The notes below the pieces were generated by a model, which saw only the letters and a list, made by a program, of their open reading frames with translations, did not search any database and had not been told where the DNA came from. From Sulfuricella sp. (GTDB lineage Bacteria; Pseudomonadota; Gammaproteobacteria; Burkholderiales; Sulfuricellaceae), in NCBI GenBank assembly GCA_018336195.1, contig JAGXQV010000139.1:1-33689 (forward strand): a DNA stretch of 33,689 nt. Reading direction: 5' to 3'. The translations under genes and the position numbers were made by a program. Of this stretch, positions 1-7,610 are shown piece by piece; position 1 is the first letter of the stretch, and every line of letters begins with the position of its first letter.

Positions 1-5
1 AGCAA

Positions 6-22
6 GGGTCAGGTCTTGACAT
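6..22. repeat. Left inverted repeat of RAYT unit
   Basis: The sequence gggtcaggtcttgacat pairs with 908-924 with one mismatch. It is probably the recognition end of the adjacent transposase. Confidence 0.7.
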
Positions 23-49
23 CAATCACACAGCCATTACACTTCCCAC

Positions 50-901
50 ATGACCAGACCTCTACGCTTGGAATTCCCCGGCGCAATCTACCACGTCACG
101 GCGCGCGGAAATGCGCGTGCGGCGATTTTCCTTGACGATGAGGATCGCTCGCTGTTTCTGGCGGTTCTGTCCGAATGCGTCAAGCGCTTTGGCTGGCTCG
201 GCCACGCCTATTGCCTGATGGACAACCACTATCATCTGCTGCTGGAAACGCCGGCTGCCAATCTGTCCGAGGGGATGCGTCACCTAAACGGGATTTACAC
301 GCAACGTTTCAATCGCCGCCACGCTCGCGTCGGGCATGTTTTTCAGGGGAGATTCAAGGCGATTTTGGTGGATCGAGAGAGTTATTTGCTGGAGCTATGC
401 CGGTACGTGGTACTCAATCCAGTGCGAGCGGGAATGGTGACCGAGGCGGCGCAGTATGCCTGGAGCAGCTATTTGGCGACTTTGGGGGCAGCCCCTGTGC
501 CGTCCTGGCTGCATACGGATTGGCTGCTGGGCCAATTCGGCAAGAACCGCACGAGCGCACGGCGCAAGTATGAGGAGTTCGTGGCGGGCGGCATGGGCAA
601 TCAGCCGCCATGGGGCGAATTGAAAGGCCAGATTTTGCTGGGGTCGGAGCAGTTCGTGAACGATTTGCAGCCGTTGATAGCCGATAAAACCGGGCATAGA
701 GAATTTTCCAGGGGGCAGCGACTGGTTAATCGCCCCTCGTTAATCTCGTTGTTCCCCGATCAGGTCAGGATGGATAAGCCTCTGCGCGACGAGGCGATCC
801 GACGGGCTTTTATGGAATGCGGCTACAGCATGGCGGATATCGCCCGCGCTAGTGGAATGCACTATTCCACCGTGAGCCGGGTAATTAAAGGTGAGCGGTA
901 A
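50..901 (+). CDS. REP-associated tyrosine transposase (Y1_Tnp family)
   Basis: A 283-residue single-strand DNA transposase of the IS200/RAYT HUH superfamily. The N-terminal half carries the conserved start of the fold (IYHVTARGN, residues 13-21), the HUH metal-binding pair in DNHYHLLLE (His60 and His62), and the helix ESYLLELCRYVVLNPVRAG (about 110-128), whose Tyr112 or Tyr119 should be the nucleophile. The last 35 residues form a helix-turn-helix (MADIARASGMHYSTVSRVI), a common C-terminal extension in this family. All expected motifs are present, so the gene looks intact. RAYTs are usually single-copy, vertically kept genes that mobilise short repeats. The flanking 17-bp inverted repeats support a connection to DNA ends rather than a stray gene. 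Confidence 0.9.
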   Translation: MTRPLRLEFPGAIYHVTARGNARAAIFLDDEDRSLFLAVLSECVKRFGWLGHAYCLMDNHYHLLLETPAANLSEGMRHLNGIYTQRFNRRHARVGHVFQGRFKAILVDRESYLLELCRYVVLNPVRAGMVTEAAQYAWSSYLATLGAAPVPSWLHTDWLLGQFGKNRTSARRKYEEFVAGGMGNQPPWGELKGQILLGSEQFVNDLQPLIADKTGHREFSRGQRLVNRPSLISLFPDQVRMDKPLRDEAIRRAFMECGYSMADIARASGMHYSTVSRVIKGER

Positions 902-907
902 TGAACA

Positions 908-924
908 ATGTCAAGACGTGACCC
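908..924. repeat. Right inverted repeat of RAYT unit
   Basis: The sequence atgtcaagacgtgaccc is complementary to 6-22 except for one base and begins 6 bases after the transposase stop codon. Confidence 0.7.
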
Positions 925-1446
925 CGCTCTCCTTATGAGCGAGGATTTGGGCACCCTGCTCAGAATTACGTCGCAATGCATGTACGTCTTCCGGATTTGG
1001 ATAAGGTGCCAGAGGGGCGCGTGACCTATTGGTTTACACTACCGAAGATCATTCCCACCGACAGTTTCACCAATTGGTTTCCACCGGTTTCGATGGAACC
1101 TGAAGGTGAGCGTCCACCAATTTGGTGGACGCTCACGCATGGTGGAAATATGGGAATCTATCCTGTGTCCGCTGATCCACCTAAGATGAGGGTTTCGCTG
1201 AAAAATCGTAACGAACAGCACAACGATCCAACGACTGACTCGTTGCCGGCCCTAACTACAGCGAGGATAAGGTACAAGACTACAACAAGCGATCAGCAAT
1301 TCGTTTATGAATTTATTCCAAAAGCTGGTGAAGCAATACCGGCGTGCGATTAGTAACAAATAGGGGTCACAAGATAGTAAATTGGGGGGGCAGATACCGT
1401 TCTACCGTTTCCTGCCGTTTTTTTTGACCTTAACGGAACCATTGCG
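925..1446. other. Gene-poor stretch with palindromes; possible IS debris
   Basis: No convincing gene is seen. A 125-residue frame at 976-1353 has no recognisable domain and no ribosome binding site, and it runs through palindromic DNA, so I do not call it. The stretch is rich in CCACC/GGTGG motifs between 1054 and 1190: accaattggt at 1069-1078, a long perfect palindrome at 1106-1136, and further ggtgga and tccacc boxes. Clusters of this kind occur at the ends of some insertion sequences (IS21-type ends carry repeated boxes), so decayed IS DNA is possible but unproven. A run of seven G is present near 1384-1390. Confidence 0.4.
1106..1136. repeat. 31-nt perfect palindrome (15-bp arms, 1-nt centre)
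   Basis: The arm gtgagcgtccaccaa (1106-1120) is followed by a single T and its exact complement (1122-1136). No U-run follows, so it is not a typical terminator. It could be a protein-binding site, an IS end or a cruciform. No other copy was seen in the window. Confidence 0.8.
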
Positions 1447-2160
1447 ATGAGTAAAACCTTATTGTTTGTATCCCTGCTTCTTATTGGTGGGCTGGCTTCG
1501 GTAGCACATTCTGAAAGCTACCAGCTTAGCGGGAAGTCATATGAAATGACTTGGCCGACGGGTGGATGGAATGGCGGCATGTCGTTTCCAAATGTGTACT
1601 GCGCAACGGCGCCGTTTCCAGAAAAAGCCGAATGGTTTACCCAAGCGATGTTTAATCGCAACACAATTTACGTTGGAAAAATCCGGTACCCGAACAACCT
1701 TCTTCTGGCCGTCGTTTTTTCGTCCATTCCTCCAGGCCGATCAGCCGAAGATGATATTGCTAAATTGCTGGCGACAAACCGAGAGAACCAGGACCGTGCG
1801 AAGGCTGCTTCGATTGTGTATGAAGTATCTGAGTTCACAACAAGTTTCGGGCCAACGCTAGGTTTGCGGCTTAACAACATCGAATCGGATACACCAGGAA
1901 CCGGTCCATTTCCGCTGGCTCGAAGAATGCTGGTGCCGCAAGATGGGGCGCTCTTGTCAATGTCCGTGCATAGGCTCTTCGCGAGAGGGCCAGACAGATT
2001 TGAGGTTGCGGCCATGCAAATTGCGCCCAAAATAGCCTCGGACTCGACGGAAAAGGAAAAGGAAAAGGAAATGTATGACCGTCTGACGGCGATGGTAGAT
2101 ACGTTAACCAAGTCCCTTCAGCAATGCACAGAAATGTTACCCGCCAGAGTACCAAGATGA
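1447..2160 (+). CDS. Putative secreted protein of unknown function
   Basis: A 237-residue protein that I do not recognise. It starts with a clear Sec signal peptide: a short basic start (MSK), a hydrophobic core (LLFVSLLLIGGLASV), and a likely cut after AHS near residue 22. The mature part has no membrane segment. It contains a Lys/Glu run (KEKEKEKEM, about residues 203-211) encoded by a hexanucleotide repeat, and it ends in a short basic tail. Cysteines are few (about residues 52 and 228). There is no obvious Shine-Dalgarno sequence before the ATG, and base use is visibly less GC-rich than in the downstream core genes, which fits with acquired DNA next to the RAYT unit. The product is probably periplasmic or secreted; no function can be assigned. 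Confidence 0.65.
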   Translation: MSKTLLFVSLLLIGGLASVAHSESYQLSGKSYEMTWPTGGWNGGMSFPNVYCATAPFPEKAEWFTQAMFNRNTIYVGKIRYPNNLLLAVVFSSIPPGRSAEDDIAKLLATNRENQDRAKAASIVYEVSEFTTSFGPTLGLRLNNIESDTPGTGPFPLARRMLVPQDGALLSMSVHRLFARGPDRFEVAAMQIAPKIASDSTEKEKEKEMYDRLTAMVDTLTKSLQQCTEMLPARVPR

Positions 2161-2337
2161 CCAGCCCGCGGACGCGATAATCGGCAGGCATTGCGCCAAA
2201 TGGTTTTCCTATGATCCGCCGCAACGCACTGCGCTGATTCCCTCCACGCGAACCGCACCAAAAATCCGCCAGTCTAACGATCTCAAACAGCAGCGCACGA
2301 GCAAGCCCCACCCCTTGAATACGACAGGAGTGTTCCC

Positions 2338-3024
2338 ATGAGAAAGCTCATCGCATCTACCTTTGTGTCGCTGGACGGGATCATGCAAGCACCCGGCGGG
2401 CCGGACGAAGACCCGACTGGCGGTTTCACCCTGGGCGGCTGGACGTTCAACTACTGGAACGAGAACATGGAGATCTCGGCAGCGGGTTTCGACGGCAAGG
2501 ATCGGGAACTGGTGCTGGGGCGGCTGACCTACGAGATATTCGAAGCGTATTGGCCCTACCAGCCCGCCGACGATCCGGTCGCCACCACCCTCAACGCCGC
2601 CAGAAAGCATGTGGCGTCGCGCACCTTGACGACGCTCCACTGGAACAACTCGACCTTGCTCGACGGCGATGTCGTCGCGGCGATCAGCGCGCTCAAGAAC
2701 CAACCCGGTCTTGATTTGCAGATCATCGGCAGCGGCAACCTGATTCTAACGCTACACGCCGCCTCGCTGATCGACGAGTACAACGTGTGGACTTTTCCTT
2801 TGGTGCTCGGGCGGGGCAAGCGTCTCTTTGGCGAGGATGCCAAACCCGCCGCGCTGCGGCTGGTTCGCTCCCGGGTTTCGACCACCGGCGTGGTGATGAG
2901 CACCTATGTGCCCGATGGCGGTATCCGGCCCGGTTCGTTCGCCAGCGCCGCACCGAGCGAGAGGGAGTTGGCCCGCCGCCACAAGCTGGCGCGGATGGCA
3001 TCGCACAACAGCAACACCCCGTGA
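2338..3024 (+). CDS. Dihydrofolate reductase family protein (RibD C-terminal domain)
   Basis: A 228-residue protein with the RibD-C/DHFR-like fold: the N-terminal strand RKLIASTFVSLDGIMQ with the SLDG motif, a GR-type segment (ELVLGRLTYEIF, about 61-72) and the strand-turn IIGSGNLILTL (about 130-140) that usually contacts the NADPH phosphates, followed by FPLVLGRGKRLF. Stand-alone members (YyaP/YwjB type) are presumed NADPH-dependent reductases with unknown substrate; they are not proven folate or riboflavin enzymes. An aggag ribosome binding site at 2326-2330 is well placed for this ATG. The last 40 residues are a loosely conserved, basic extension. Nothing nearby points to riboflavin synthesis, so a biosynthetic role is unlikely. 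Confidence 0.85.
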   Translation: MRKLIASTFVSLDGIMQAPGGPDEDPTGGFTLGGWTFNYWNENMEISAAGFDGKDRELVLGRLTYEIFEAYWPYQPADDPVATTLNAARKHVASRTLTTLHWNNSTLLDGDVVAAISALKNQPGLDLQIIGSGNLILTLHAASLIDEYNVWTFPLVLGRGKRLFGEDAKPAALRLVRSRVSTTGVVMSTYVPDGGIRPGSFASAAPSERELARRHKLARMASHNSNTP

Positions 3025-3132
3025 AACCGTAAGTCAGCGTGTCGCGTATGCTGCTGAGCACGCAATAATTGGTGGCCCGGCTAGGCTCTCATTCCACCAG
3101 TCCGGCGCGAAGCCGGAGCGAATCCTGAATTG

Positions 3133-4047
3133 TCACCCCGTACCGTCAAGGCTGCCGGTCAGCGCGCTCGCCAGCATGTCGAGGAAAGCGCGGGTTTTGG
3201 TGGGCATCAGGCGCCGTCCGGGAAACACGGCCCAGGCGGTGACGGTCGGCAGGCACCAGGCGGGCAGCACCCGGCGCAATTCGCCGCGCTGCACGTGGGG
3301 CGCGGCGAAATAGTCGGGGGCAGCGGCGATCCCCGCCCCGGCGAGAGCCAGGCCGATCAGCAACTCCGGCGAATTGGCGGCCATGCGCCCCGCCGGTATA
3401 CCTTGCCAGCGTTCGCTGCCGCGCAGCAACGTCCAGGCGGCGGCTTCGCCGTTGGCTTCGAGGAGGCGTAGCGCGTTGTGCCCGGCCAACGCTTCCGGCG
3501 CCGCCGGGTCGCCGTGCTCGGCCAGATAAGCGGGGGCGGCGTAAAGTCCATGGGGGAACACGACGATCCGCCGCGCCGCGAGTTGCGTGTCGTCGGGCAG
3601 ATCGCCCATGCGCAAGGCGATGTCAAAGTTCTCGGCGAGCAGGTCGACGCGCCGGGGCGAGAGGTCGAGATCGAGGATGACCGCCGGATGCAGCGCGACG
3701 AAAGCCGCCAGCATGTCGACCAGCAAGAGGTGGGCGAAATCGGCGGGCATCGAGACACGCAGCCTGCCGCTGGGGCGCACCTGGCGATATGCGGCAAACG
3801 CCGCCACCGCATCCACTTCGTCGGCAACCTGACGGGCATGTTCCAACAGGCCCTGGCCGAATTCGCTCAGCACCAGGCGGCGGGTGGTGCGCTGCATCAG
3901 GCGCTCCCCGAGCTTTTCCTCGAGCCGGGAAATCCGCCGCGACACCGTGGATTTCGGCAGTCCCAGCCGCTCGGCGGCGCGGCTGAAGCTGCCGGCTTCC
4001 GCGACGCGGGCGAAGATCAACAGGTCATTGGCTTCAAACTGTTCCAT
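3133..4047 (-). CDS. LysR-family transcriptional regulator
   Basis: A 304-residue LysR-type regulator. The N-terminal winged helix-turn-helix is clear ([20 protein letters not shown], then [19 protein letters not shown], about residues 10-48), followed by a linker helix and the two-lobed effector domain (from about residue 90). The frame stays open upstream, but the start at 4047 (MEQFEANDL) is chosen because family homology begins there. The gene is divergent from an azoreductase gene only 94 bases away, the classic LysR arrangement in which the regulator controls its neighbour and itself. The start codon lies inside an 18-bp palindrome (4040-4057), so autorepression is likely. Its effector may be a quinone or related electrophile, judged only from the divergent azoreductase and pirin genes. 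Confidence 0.92.
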   Translation of the reverse strand: MEQFEANDLLIFARVAEAGSFSRAAERLGLPKSTVSRRISRLEEKLGERLMQRTTRRLVLSEFGQGLLEHARQVADEVDAVAAFAAYRQVRPSGRLRVSMPADFAHLLLVDMLAAFVALHPAVILDLDLSPRRVDLLAENFDIALRMGDLPDDTQLAARRIVVFPHGLYAAPAYLAEHGDPAAPEALAGHNALRLLEANGEAAAWTLLRGSERWQGIPAGRMAANSPELLIGLALAGAGIAAAPDYFAAPHVQRGELRRVLPAWCLPTVTAWAVFPGRRLMPTKTRAFLDMLASALTGSLDGTG

Positions 4048-4057
4048 ATATGGAACA
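4040..4057. promoter_or_regulatory. 18-bp palindromic operator over the lysR start codon
   Basis: tgttccatatatggaaca is a perfect palindrome that includes the start codon of the LysR gene. A minus-strand GATAAT box at 4060-4065 lies just upstream, which would put the transcription start inside the palindrome. LysR proteins bind dyad-symmetric sites in such divergent intergenic regions. The bound protein is inferred. Confidence 0.6.
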
Positions 4058-4141
4058 ATATTATCTGATTTACGGACTTCTCCGCATAAAAATAAACTAA
4101 TAAAGTACCCCCATCCCATCCACCACCGTGAGGAGTACCCC

Positions 4142-4741
4142 ATGAATATCCTGCAAATCAATGCCAGCGCCCGCACCCAGGGCGCGAACTCGACCCGCCT
4201 CGCCGACGACATCACCGCCCGCTTGCAGGCGAGCCGCCCGGCTGCCGCCGTGACACGCCGCGATCTGGCGCGCACCCCGCATCCCGTGCTCGACGAAGCG
4301 GCGCTCGGCGCCCTGCTTACCCCGGCGACGCAACGCACGCCCGAACAGGCGGCGCGCGCCGCGCTGGACGATGCCCTGATTGAAGAAGTCCAGGCCGCCG
4401 ACGTGCTGGTGCTGGGAGTACCGATGTACAACTTCGGCGTGCCGGCGCAATTGAAGAACTGGATCGACGCGATTGCCCGCGCCGGCGTGACCTTTCGCTA
4501 CACCGAGCAGGGCCCGGAAGGGCTGCTCCAGGGCAAGCGGGTCTACGTGGCCCTGGCGCGGGGTGGCCGCCACCGCGGCACGGCAGCCGACACCCAGGTT
4601 CCCTACCTGCAAACGGTACTGGGCTTTCTCGGCATGAGCGACGTGCACTTCGTCTACGCGGAGGGACTGAACATGGGCGCCGACGCGGCCCGGCAAGGCT
4701 TTGCCGAAGCCCAGGCCGACCTGGATGCCCTGTTTGCCTGA
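4142..4741 (+). CDS. azoR: FMN-dependent NADH-azoreductase
   Basis: A 199-residue flavodoxin-like quinone/azo reductase, matching the AzoR family length of about 200. The N-terminal strand-loop [12 protein letters not shown] (residues 1-12) binds the FMN phosphate, and the second FMN loop [15 protein letters not shown] (about 99-113) is diagnostic. These cytosolic homodimers reduce azo dyes and, physiologically, quinones by two-electron transfer from NADH, avoiding semiquinone radicals. The gag-gag ribosome binding site at about 4130-4134 supports the ATG at 4142. The gene is divergent from a LysR regulator and 42 bases upstream of a pirin gene on the same strand, probably co-transcribed. This layout suggests induction by quinones or similar electrophiles. 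The symbol rests on motif and length; the exact substrate is unknown. Confidence 0.9.
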   Translation: MNILQINASARTQGANSTRLADDITARLQASRPAAAVTRRDLARTPHPVLDEAALGALLTPATQRTPEQAARAALDDALIEEVQAADVLVLGVPMYNFGVPAQLKNWIDAIARAGVTFRYTEQGPEGLLQGKRVYVALARGGRHRGTAADTQVPYLQTVLGFLGMSDVHFVYAEGLNMGADAARQGFAEAQADLDALFA

Positions 4742-4783
4742 AACTGGTACCTGGGCATTGATACGCCCGGAGAAGGAGATATC

Positions 4784-5668
4784 ATGAAAAACGACCTCAA
4801 CCTCCACGGCGAAGCGATCAGACTATCCCGCCGCGTCGAACAACTGGTTGCCGGCACGGCGACTTCCGATGGCGCCGGAGTGAAGCTGACGCGGGTTCTC
4901 ACCCAGCAGTTGCAGCGCCGCCTCGACCCCTACCTGATGCTCGACGCCTTTGCCAGCGACAATCCCGACGACTATATCGCGGGGTTCCCCGACCATCCGC
5001 ACCGCGGCTTCGAGAGCATCACCTACATGATCGCCGGCCTGATGCGCCATCGTGACAGCGCCGGGCATGAGGGCTTGCTGGGCGACGGCGGGATGCAGTG
5101 GATGACCACCGGGCGCGGAGTGGTGCATTCCGAGATTCCCCAGCAGGAAAACGGCAGGCTGGAAGGCTTCCAGTTGTGGTTGAACCTGCCCGCCCGCGAC
5201 AAGCTGTGCGCGCCCTGGTATCGCGATTTCGCCGCTGCCGAGCTGCCGCGTTTCACCACCCCGGCAGGCGTGGCGGTCACTGTCATCGCCGGGACGAGTC
5301 ACGGCGTGGCCGGCGCGGTCACGCGGGAAGCCACCGCGCCGTTGTACCTGGACCTCCATTTGCCGGCGGGCAGCCGTTTCGCGCAGGCGCTGCCGGCGAC
5401 GCACAATGCCTTCCTCTACGTGTATCGCGGTACCGTCAGCATCGCCGGCCAGGCGATAGCGGCACAACGCATGGCGATACTCGACAACGCCGCGCAGGCC
5501 GACGGGGTAGTGCTGGAAGTGAGCCATGACGCGCGGGCGCTGCTGATCGCCGGCCAACCGCTCAACGAGCCGATTGCCCAATACGGGCCGTTCGTGATGA
5601 ACAGCGAGCAGGAGATTTATCAGGCCGTGAGCGATTACCGGAACGGCCTTTTGGGTGCGGCAAGCTGA
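4784..5668 (+). CDS. Pirin family protein
   Basis: A 294-residue bicupin of the pirin family. The N-terminal cupin has all four metal ligands of the family: His71 and His73 in FPDHPHRGFE, and His115 and Glu117 in GRGVVHSEIP. These correspond to the iron ligands of human pirin and the metal site of the E. coli quercetinase YhhW. The C-terminal cupin (about 170-270) is the more degenerate half, as usual. Bacterial pirins bind Fe(II) and some open flavonols such as quercetin with oxygen. A strong ggagaaggagat ribosome binding site precedes the ATG. The gene follows azoR by 42 bases, so the two probably act together on aromatic or quinone compounds. Enzyme activity itself is not proven by the sequence. 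Confidence 0.9.
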   Translation: MKNDLNLHGEAIRLSRRVEQLVAGTATSDGAGVKLTRVLTQQLQRRLDPYLMLDAFASDNPDDYIAGFPDHPHRGFESITYMIAGLMRHRDSAGHEGLLGDGGMQWMTTGRGVVHSEIPQQENGRLEGFQLWLNLPARDKLCAPWYRDFAAAELPRFTTPAGVAVTVIAGTSHGVAGAVTREATAPLYLDLHLPAGSRFAQALPATHNAFLYVYRGTVSIAGQAIAAQRMAILDNAAQADGVVLEVSHDARALLIAGQPLNEPIAQYGPFVMNSEQEIYQAVSDYRNGLLGAAS

Positions 5669-5691
5669 ACGATTTGGACGTTTGCATGCAG

Positions 5692-5719
5692 GCGGCGGAT
5701 TCGGCGAGGCATCCGCCGC
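5692..5719 (+). terminator. Hairpin after the pirin gene
   Basis: A perfect 9-bp stem (gcggcggat at 5692-5700 with atccgccgc at 5711-5719) and a 10-base loop lie 23 bases after the pirin stop codon. No U-run follows, so it may be a weak terminator or an mRNA-stabilising hairpin. Confidence 0.35.
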
Positions 5720-5721
5720 TC

Positions 5722-5730
5722 TGCTACAAT
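5722..5730 (+). promoter_or_regulatory. Possible extended -10 promoter of rdgB-hemW
   Basis: TG-c-TACAAT (5722-5730) is a good extended -10 element 31 bases before the rdgB start. No convincing -35 is visible, because the upstream bases form the hairpin at 5692-5719. Confidence 0.35.
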
Positions 5731-5761
5731 AGCGGCTTTCGTTCATAAGCCTCTATTTCCC

Positions 5762-6352
5762 ATGAAAAAACTCGTCATCGCCTCGAACAATGCCGGCAAA
5801 CTGCGCGAAATCGGCGCGATCTTCGCCCCCCTCGATTTCGAAGTCTTCCCGCAATCGGCTTTCAACATCCCGGAAGCCGAGGAACCTTACTGCACCTTCA
5901 TCGAGAACTGCCTCACCAAGGCCCGCCACGCTTCGGCGCACTCCGGCCTGCCGGCACTGGCCGACGATTCGGGGATCTGCGTGGACGCCCTTAACGGCGC
6001 GCCCGGCGTGTATTCGGCACGCTTCGCCGGCGAACCGAAATCCGACCAGCGCAACAACGAGAAACTCATCGAGCTCCTGCAAGGCCACGCCGACCGCAAA
6101 GCCCACTATTACTGCGTGATGGTGCTGGTGCGCTACCCCGAGGATCCCCAGCCGCTGATCGCCGAAGGGGCGATGTACGGCGAAATCATCGACACCCCGC
6201 GCGGCGACGGCGGCTTCGGCTACGACCCGTATTTCCTGCTGCCCGAGTACGGCCAGACCGGCGCGGAAATTTCCATGGAATTGAAGAACAAGATCAGCCA
6301 TCGCGGCAAGGCGCTGGCGGCATTGGTGGAGAAGATCAAGGAGAGCCGGTAA
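5762..6352 (+). CDS. rdgB: Non-canonical purine NTP pyrophosphatase
   Basis: A 196-residue RdgB/HAM1 enzyme, the usual length. It hydrolyses dITP, ITP and XTP to the monophosphates plus pyrophosphate and so keeps deaminated purines out of DNA and RNA. The substrate motif SNNAGKLREI (about residues 8-17) and the catalytic stretch ADDSGICVDAL (67-77, with Asp68 and Asp69) are intact, as are the GVYSARFAGE segment (82-91) and the purine-pocket segment GFGYDP. The C-terminal ISHRGKAL motif is present. The stop codon TAA shares its last base with the most upstream hemW ATG, and it lies at the left edge of an inverted repeat. The rdgB-hemW pairing is common in proteobacteria. Confidence 0.96.
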   Translation: MKKLVIASNNAGKLREIGAIFAPLDFEVFPQSAFNIPEAEEPYCTFIENCLTKARHASAHSGLPALADDSGICVDALNGAPGVYSARFAGEPKSDQRNNEKLIELLQGHADRKAHYYCVMVLVRYPEDPQPLIAEGAMYGEIIDTPRGDGGFGYDPYFLLPEYGQTGAEISMELKNKISHRGKALAALVEKIKESR

Positions 6353-6422
6353 TGGGTGATGGGGAATCGGTGATGGGGAATGGGCATAAAGGCCCATCAC
6401 TCATCCCCCATCCCCCATTACT
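6349..6422. repeat. Imperfect inverted repeat spanning the rdgB stop and hemW start
   Basis: The left arm (from 6349) and right arm (6391-6421) are about 30 bases each and complementary at roughly 28 of 32 positions, both built of tgatgggg/ccccatca units around a short spacer. The left arm includes the rdgB stop codon and all three possible hemW start codons (ATG 6352, GTG 6370, ATG 6373). It looks like a small palindromic element of a dispersed type, inserted at the gene junction. Confidence 0.75.
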
Positions 6423-7566
6423 CACCCCGCCCCTTTCCCTCTATATCCACATCCCGTGGTGCGTGCGCAAGTGTCCTTATTGCGACTTCAATTCGCATGA
6501 AGCGAAGGGCGGCGTTCCCGAGCAGGAGTATGTCGCGGCGCTGATTCGCGACCTGGAGATGGCGCTGCCGCAAGTATGGGGGCGCAAGGTAGTGTCGCTG
6601 TTCATCGGCGGCGGCACGCCCAGCCTGTTCTCGCCGCGCGCCGTCGACGAGTTGCTGGCCGGGATACGGGCGCGCCTACCCGTCGAGGCGGGCGCGGAAA
6701 TCACCATGGAAGCCAATCCCGGCACGGTGGAAGCGGGCAAATTCGCGGAATTCCGGGCCGCCGGCATCACCCGCCTGTCGCTGGGCATCCAGAGTTTCAA
6801 TCCCCGCCACCTGCAGGCGCTGGGGCGCATCCATGACGACCGCGAGGCGCACGCCGCCGTGGCAGCGGCCATGCAGCACTTCGACAACGTCAACCTCGAC
6901 CTGATGTATGGCCTGCCCGGCCAGGGCCTGGACGAAGCGCTCGCGGACATCCGCGCCGCCATCGCCTACCGCACCACCCATCTTTCCGCCTACAACCTGA
7001 CGCTGGAGCCGAACACGCGCTTTTACGCGGCGCCGCCGACTCTCCCCGACGAGGACGCCTGTGCCGTCATGCAGGAGGCCATCGAGGCCGAATTGGCGGG
7101 GGCGGGTTTCGAGCATTACGAAACTTCGGCCTTCGCCCAACCCCAGCTGCGTTGCCGCCACAATCTCAATTACTGGCATTACGGCGATTACCTGGGGCTG
7201 GGCGCGGGGGCGCACGGCAAGCTGACCTTCTGCGACCGCATCGCGCGCCAGGTGCGCCCCCGCGCGCCGCATGACTATCTGGCCGCAATAGCCGCCGGGA
7301 AGCCGGCGGAAGAACACGAGGTGGCCGTGGCGGACCGCGCTTTCGAGTTCATGATGAATGCGCTGCGTCTCACCGGGGGCTTCGATCCGCGCCTATTCAC
7401 TCCGGCCACCAGCCTGCCGCTGGCCGCCATCGAAAGCGCCGTGCAGGAAGCCGAACGGCGCGGATTGCTGGAACGCGATGCTGCGGCGATCCGTCCCACG
7501 CTGTTGGGACAGCGCTTTCTCAACGAGTTGCTGCAGCTGTTTTTGCCGGAAGACGACGCCGAATAA
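6352..7566 (+). CDS. hemW: Radical SAM heme chaperone HemW
   Basis: A 404-residue HemW, the oxygen-independent coproporphyrinogen oxidase-like protein that binds heme and delivers it to respiratory enzymes. The radical SAM cluster motif is CVRKCPYC (Cys37, Cys41, Cys44) after SLYIHIPW, followed by GGGTPSLF (85-92), TMEANPGT and the C-terminal HemW domain. It lacks the N-terminal region of true HemN, as expected. The conserved protein begins near residue 28, so the first 27 residues (Gly/Pro/His-rich) come from an inverted repeat. No start codon exists between the repeat and the conserved part. I give the start as 6352, but 6370 or 6373 are equally possible. The gene probably shares a transcript with rdgB. 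Confidence 0.93.
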   Translation: MGDGESVMGNGHKGPSLIPHPPLLTPPLSLYIHIPWCVRKCPYCDFNSHEAKGGVPEQEYVAALIRDLEMALPQVWGRKVVSLFIGGGTPSLFSPRAVDELLAGIRARLPVEAGAEITMEANPGTVEAGKFAEFRAAGITRLSLGIQSFNPRHLQALGRIHDDREAHAAVAAAMQHFDNVNLDLMYGLPGQGLDEALADIRAAIAYRTTHLSAYNLTLEPNTRFYAAPPTLPDEDACAVMQEAIEAELAGAGFEHYETSAFAQPQLRCRHNLNYWHYGDYLGLGAGAHGKLTFCDRIARQVRPRAPHDYLAAIAAGKPAEEHEVAVADRAFEFMMNALRLTGGFDPRLFTPATSLPLAAIESAVQEAERRGLLERDAAAIRPTLLGQRFLNELLQLFLPEDDAE

Positions 7567-7574
7567 AAAAAGCC

Positions 7575-7602
7575 TTGACGCATCCATACCGGTCGGTATC
7601 TA
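7575..7602 (+). promoter_or_regulatory. Promoter of the TetR gene with overlapping operator
   Basis: A -35 box TTGACG (7575-7580) and a weak -10 box TATCTA (7597-7602) are 16 bases apart. The dyad ATACCG-gt-CGGTAT (7586-7599) fills the spacer, an ideal position for self-repression by the TetR protein encoded 9 bases downstream. Confidence 0.6.
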
Positions 7603-7610
7603 ATTGCACC

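Larger units (their letters stand above)
6..924 (+). mobile_element. RAYT/IS200-like unit with 17-bp inverted repeats
   Basis: A single transposase gene is bracketed by near-perfect inverted repeats: gggtcaggtcttgacat at 6-22 and atgtcaagacgtgaccc at 908-924, differing at one of 17 positions. The left arm lies 27 bases before the start codon and the right arm 6 bases after the stop. RAYT (REP-associated tyrosine transposase) genes are known to be flanked by short repeats that they act on. That these arms are the substrate here is inference. I saw no other copy of the 17-mer in the window. Confidence 0.7.

Noticed and set aside
976..1353. A 125-residue frame after the RAYT unit
   Set aside because: No domain, no ribosome binding site, and it runs through a perfect palindrome, so coding is unlikely.
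1367..1390. A ggggtcac segment resembling the RAYT end repeat
   Set aside because: Only about seven bases match the 17-bp repeat, too few to call another copy.
2161..2337. Possible gene fragment in the spacer before the DHFR-like gene
   Set aside because: One frame is open but matches nothing I recognise and has no start, so it cannot be supported.
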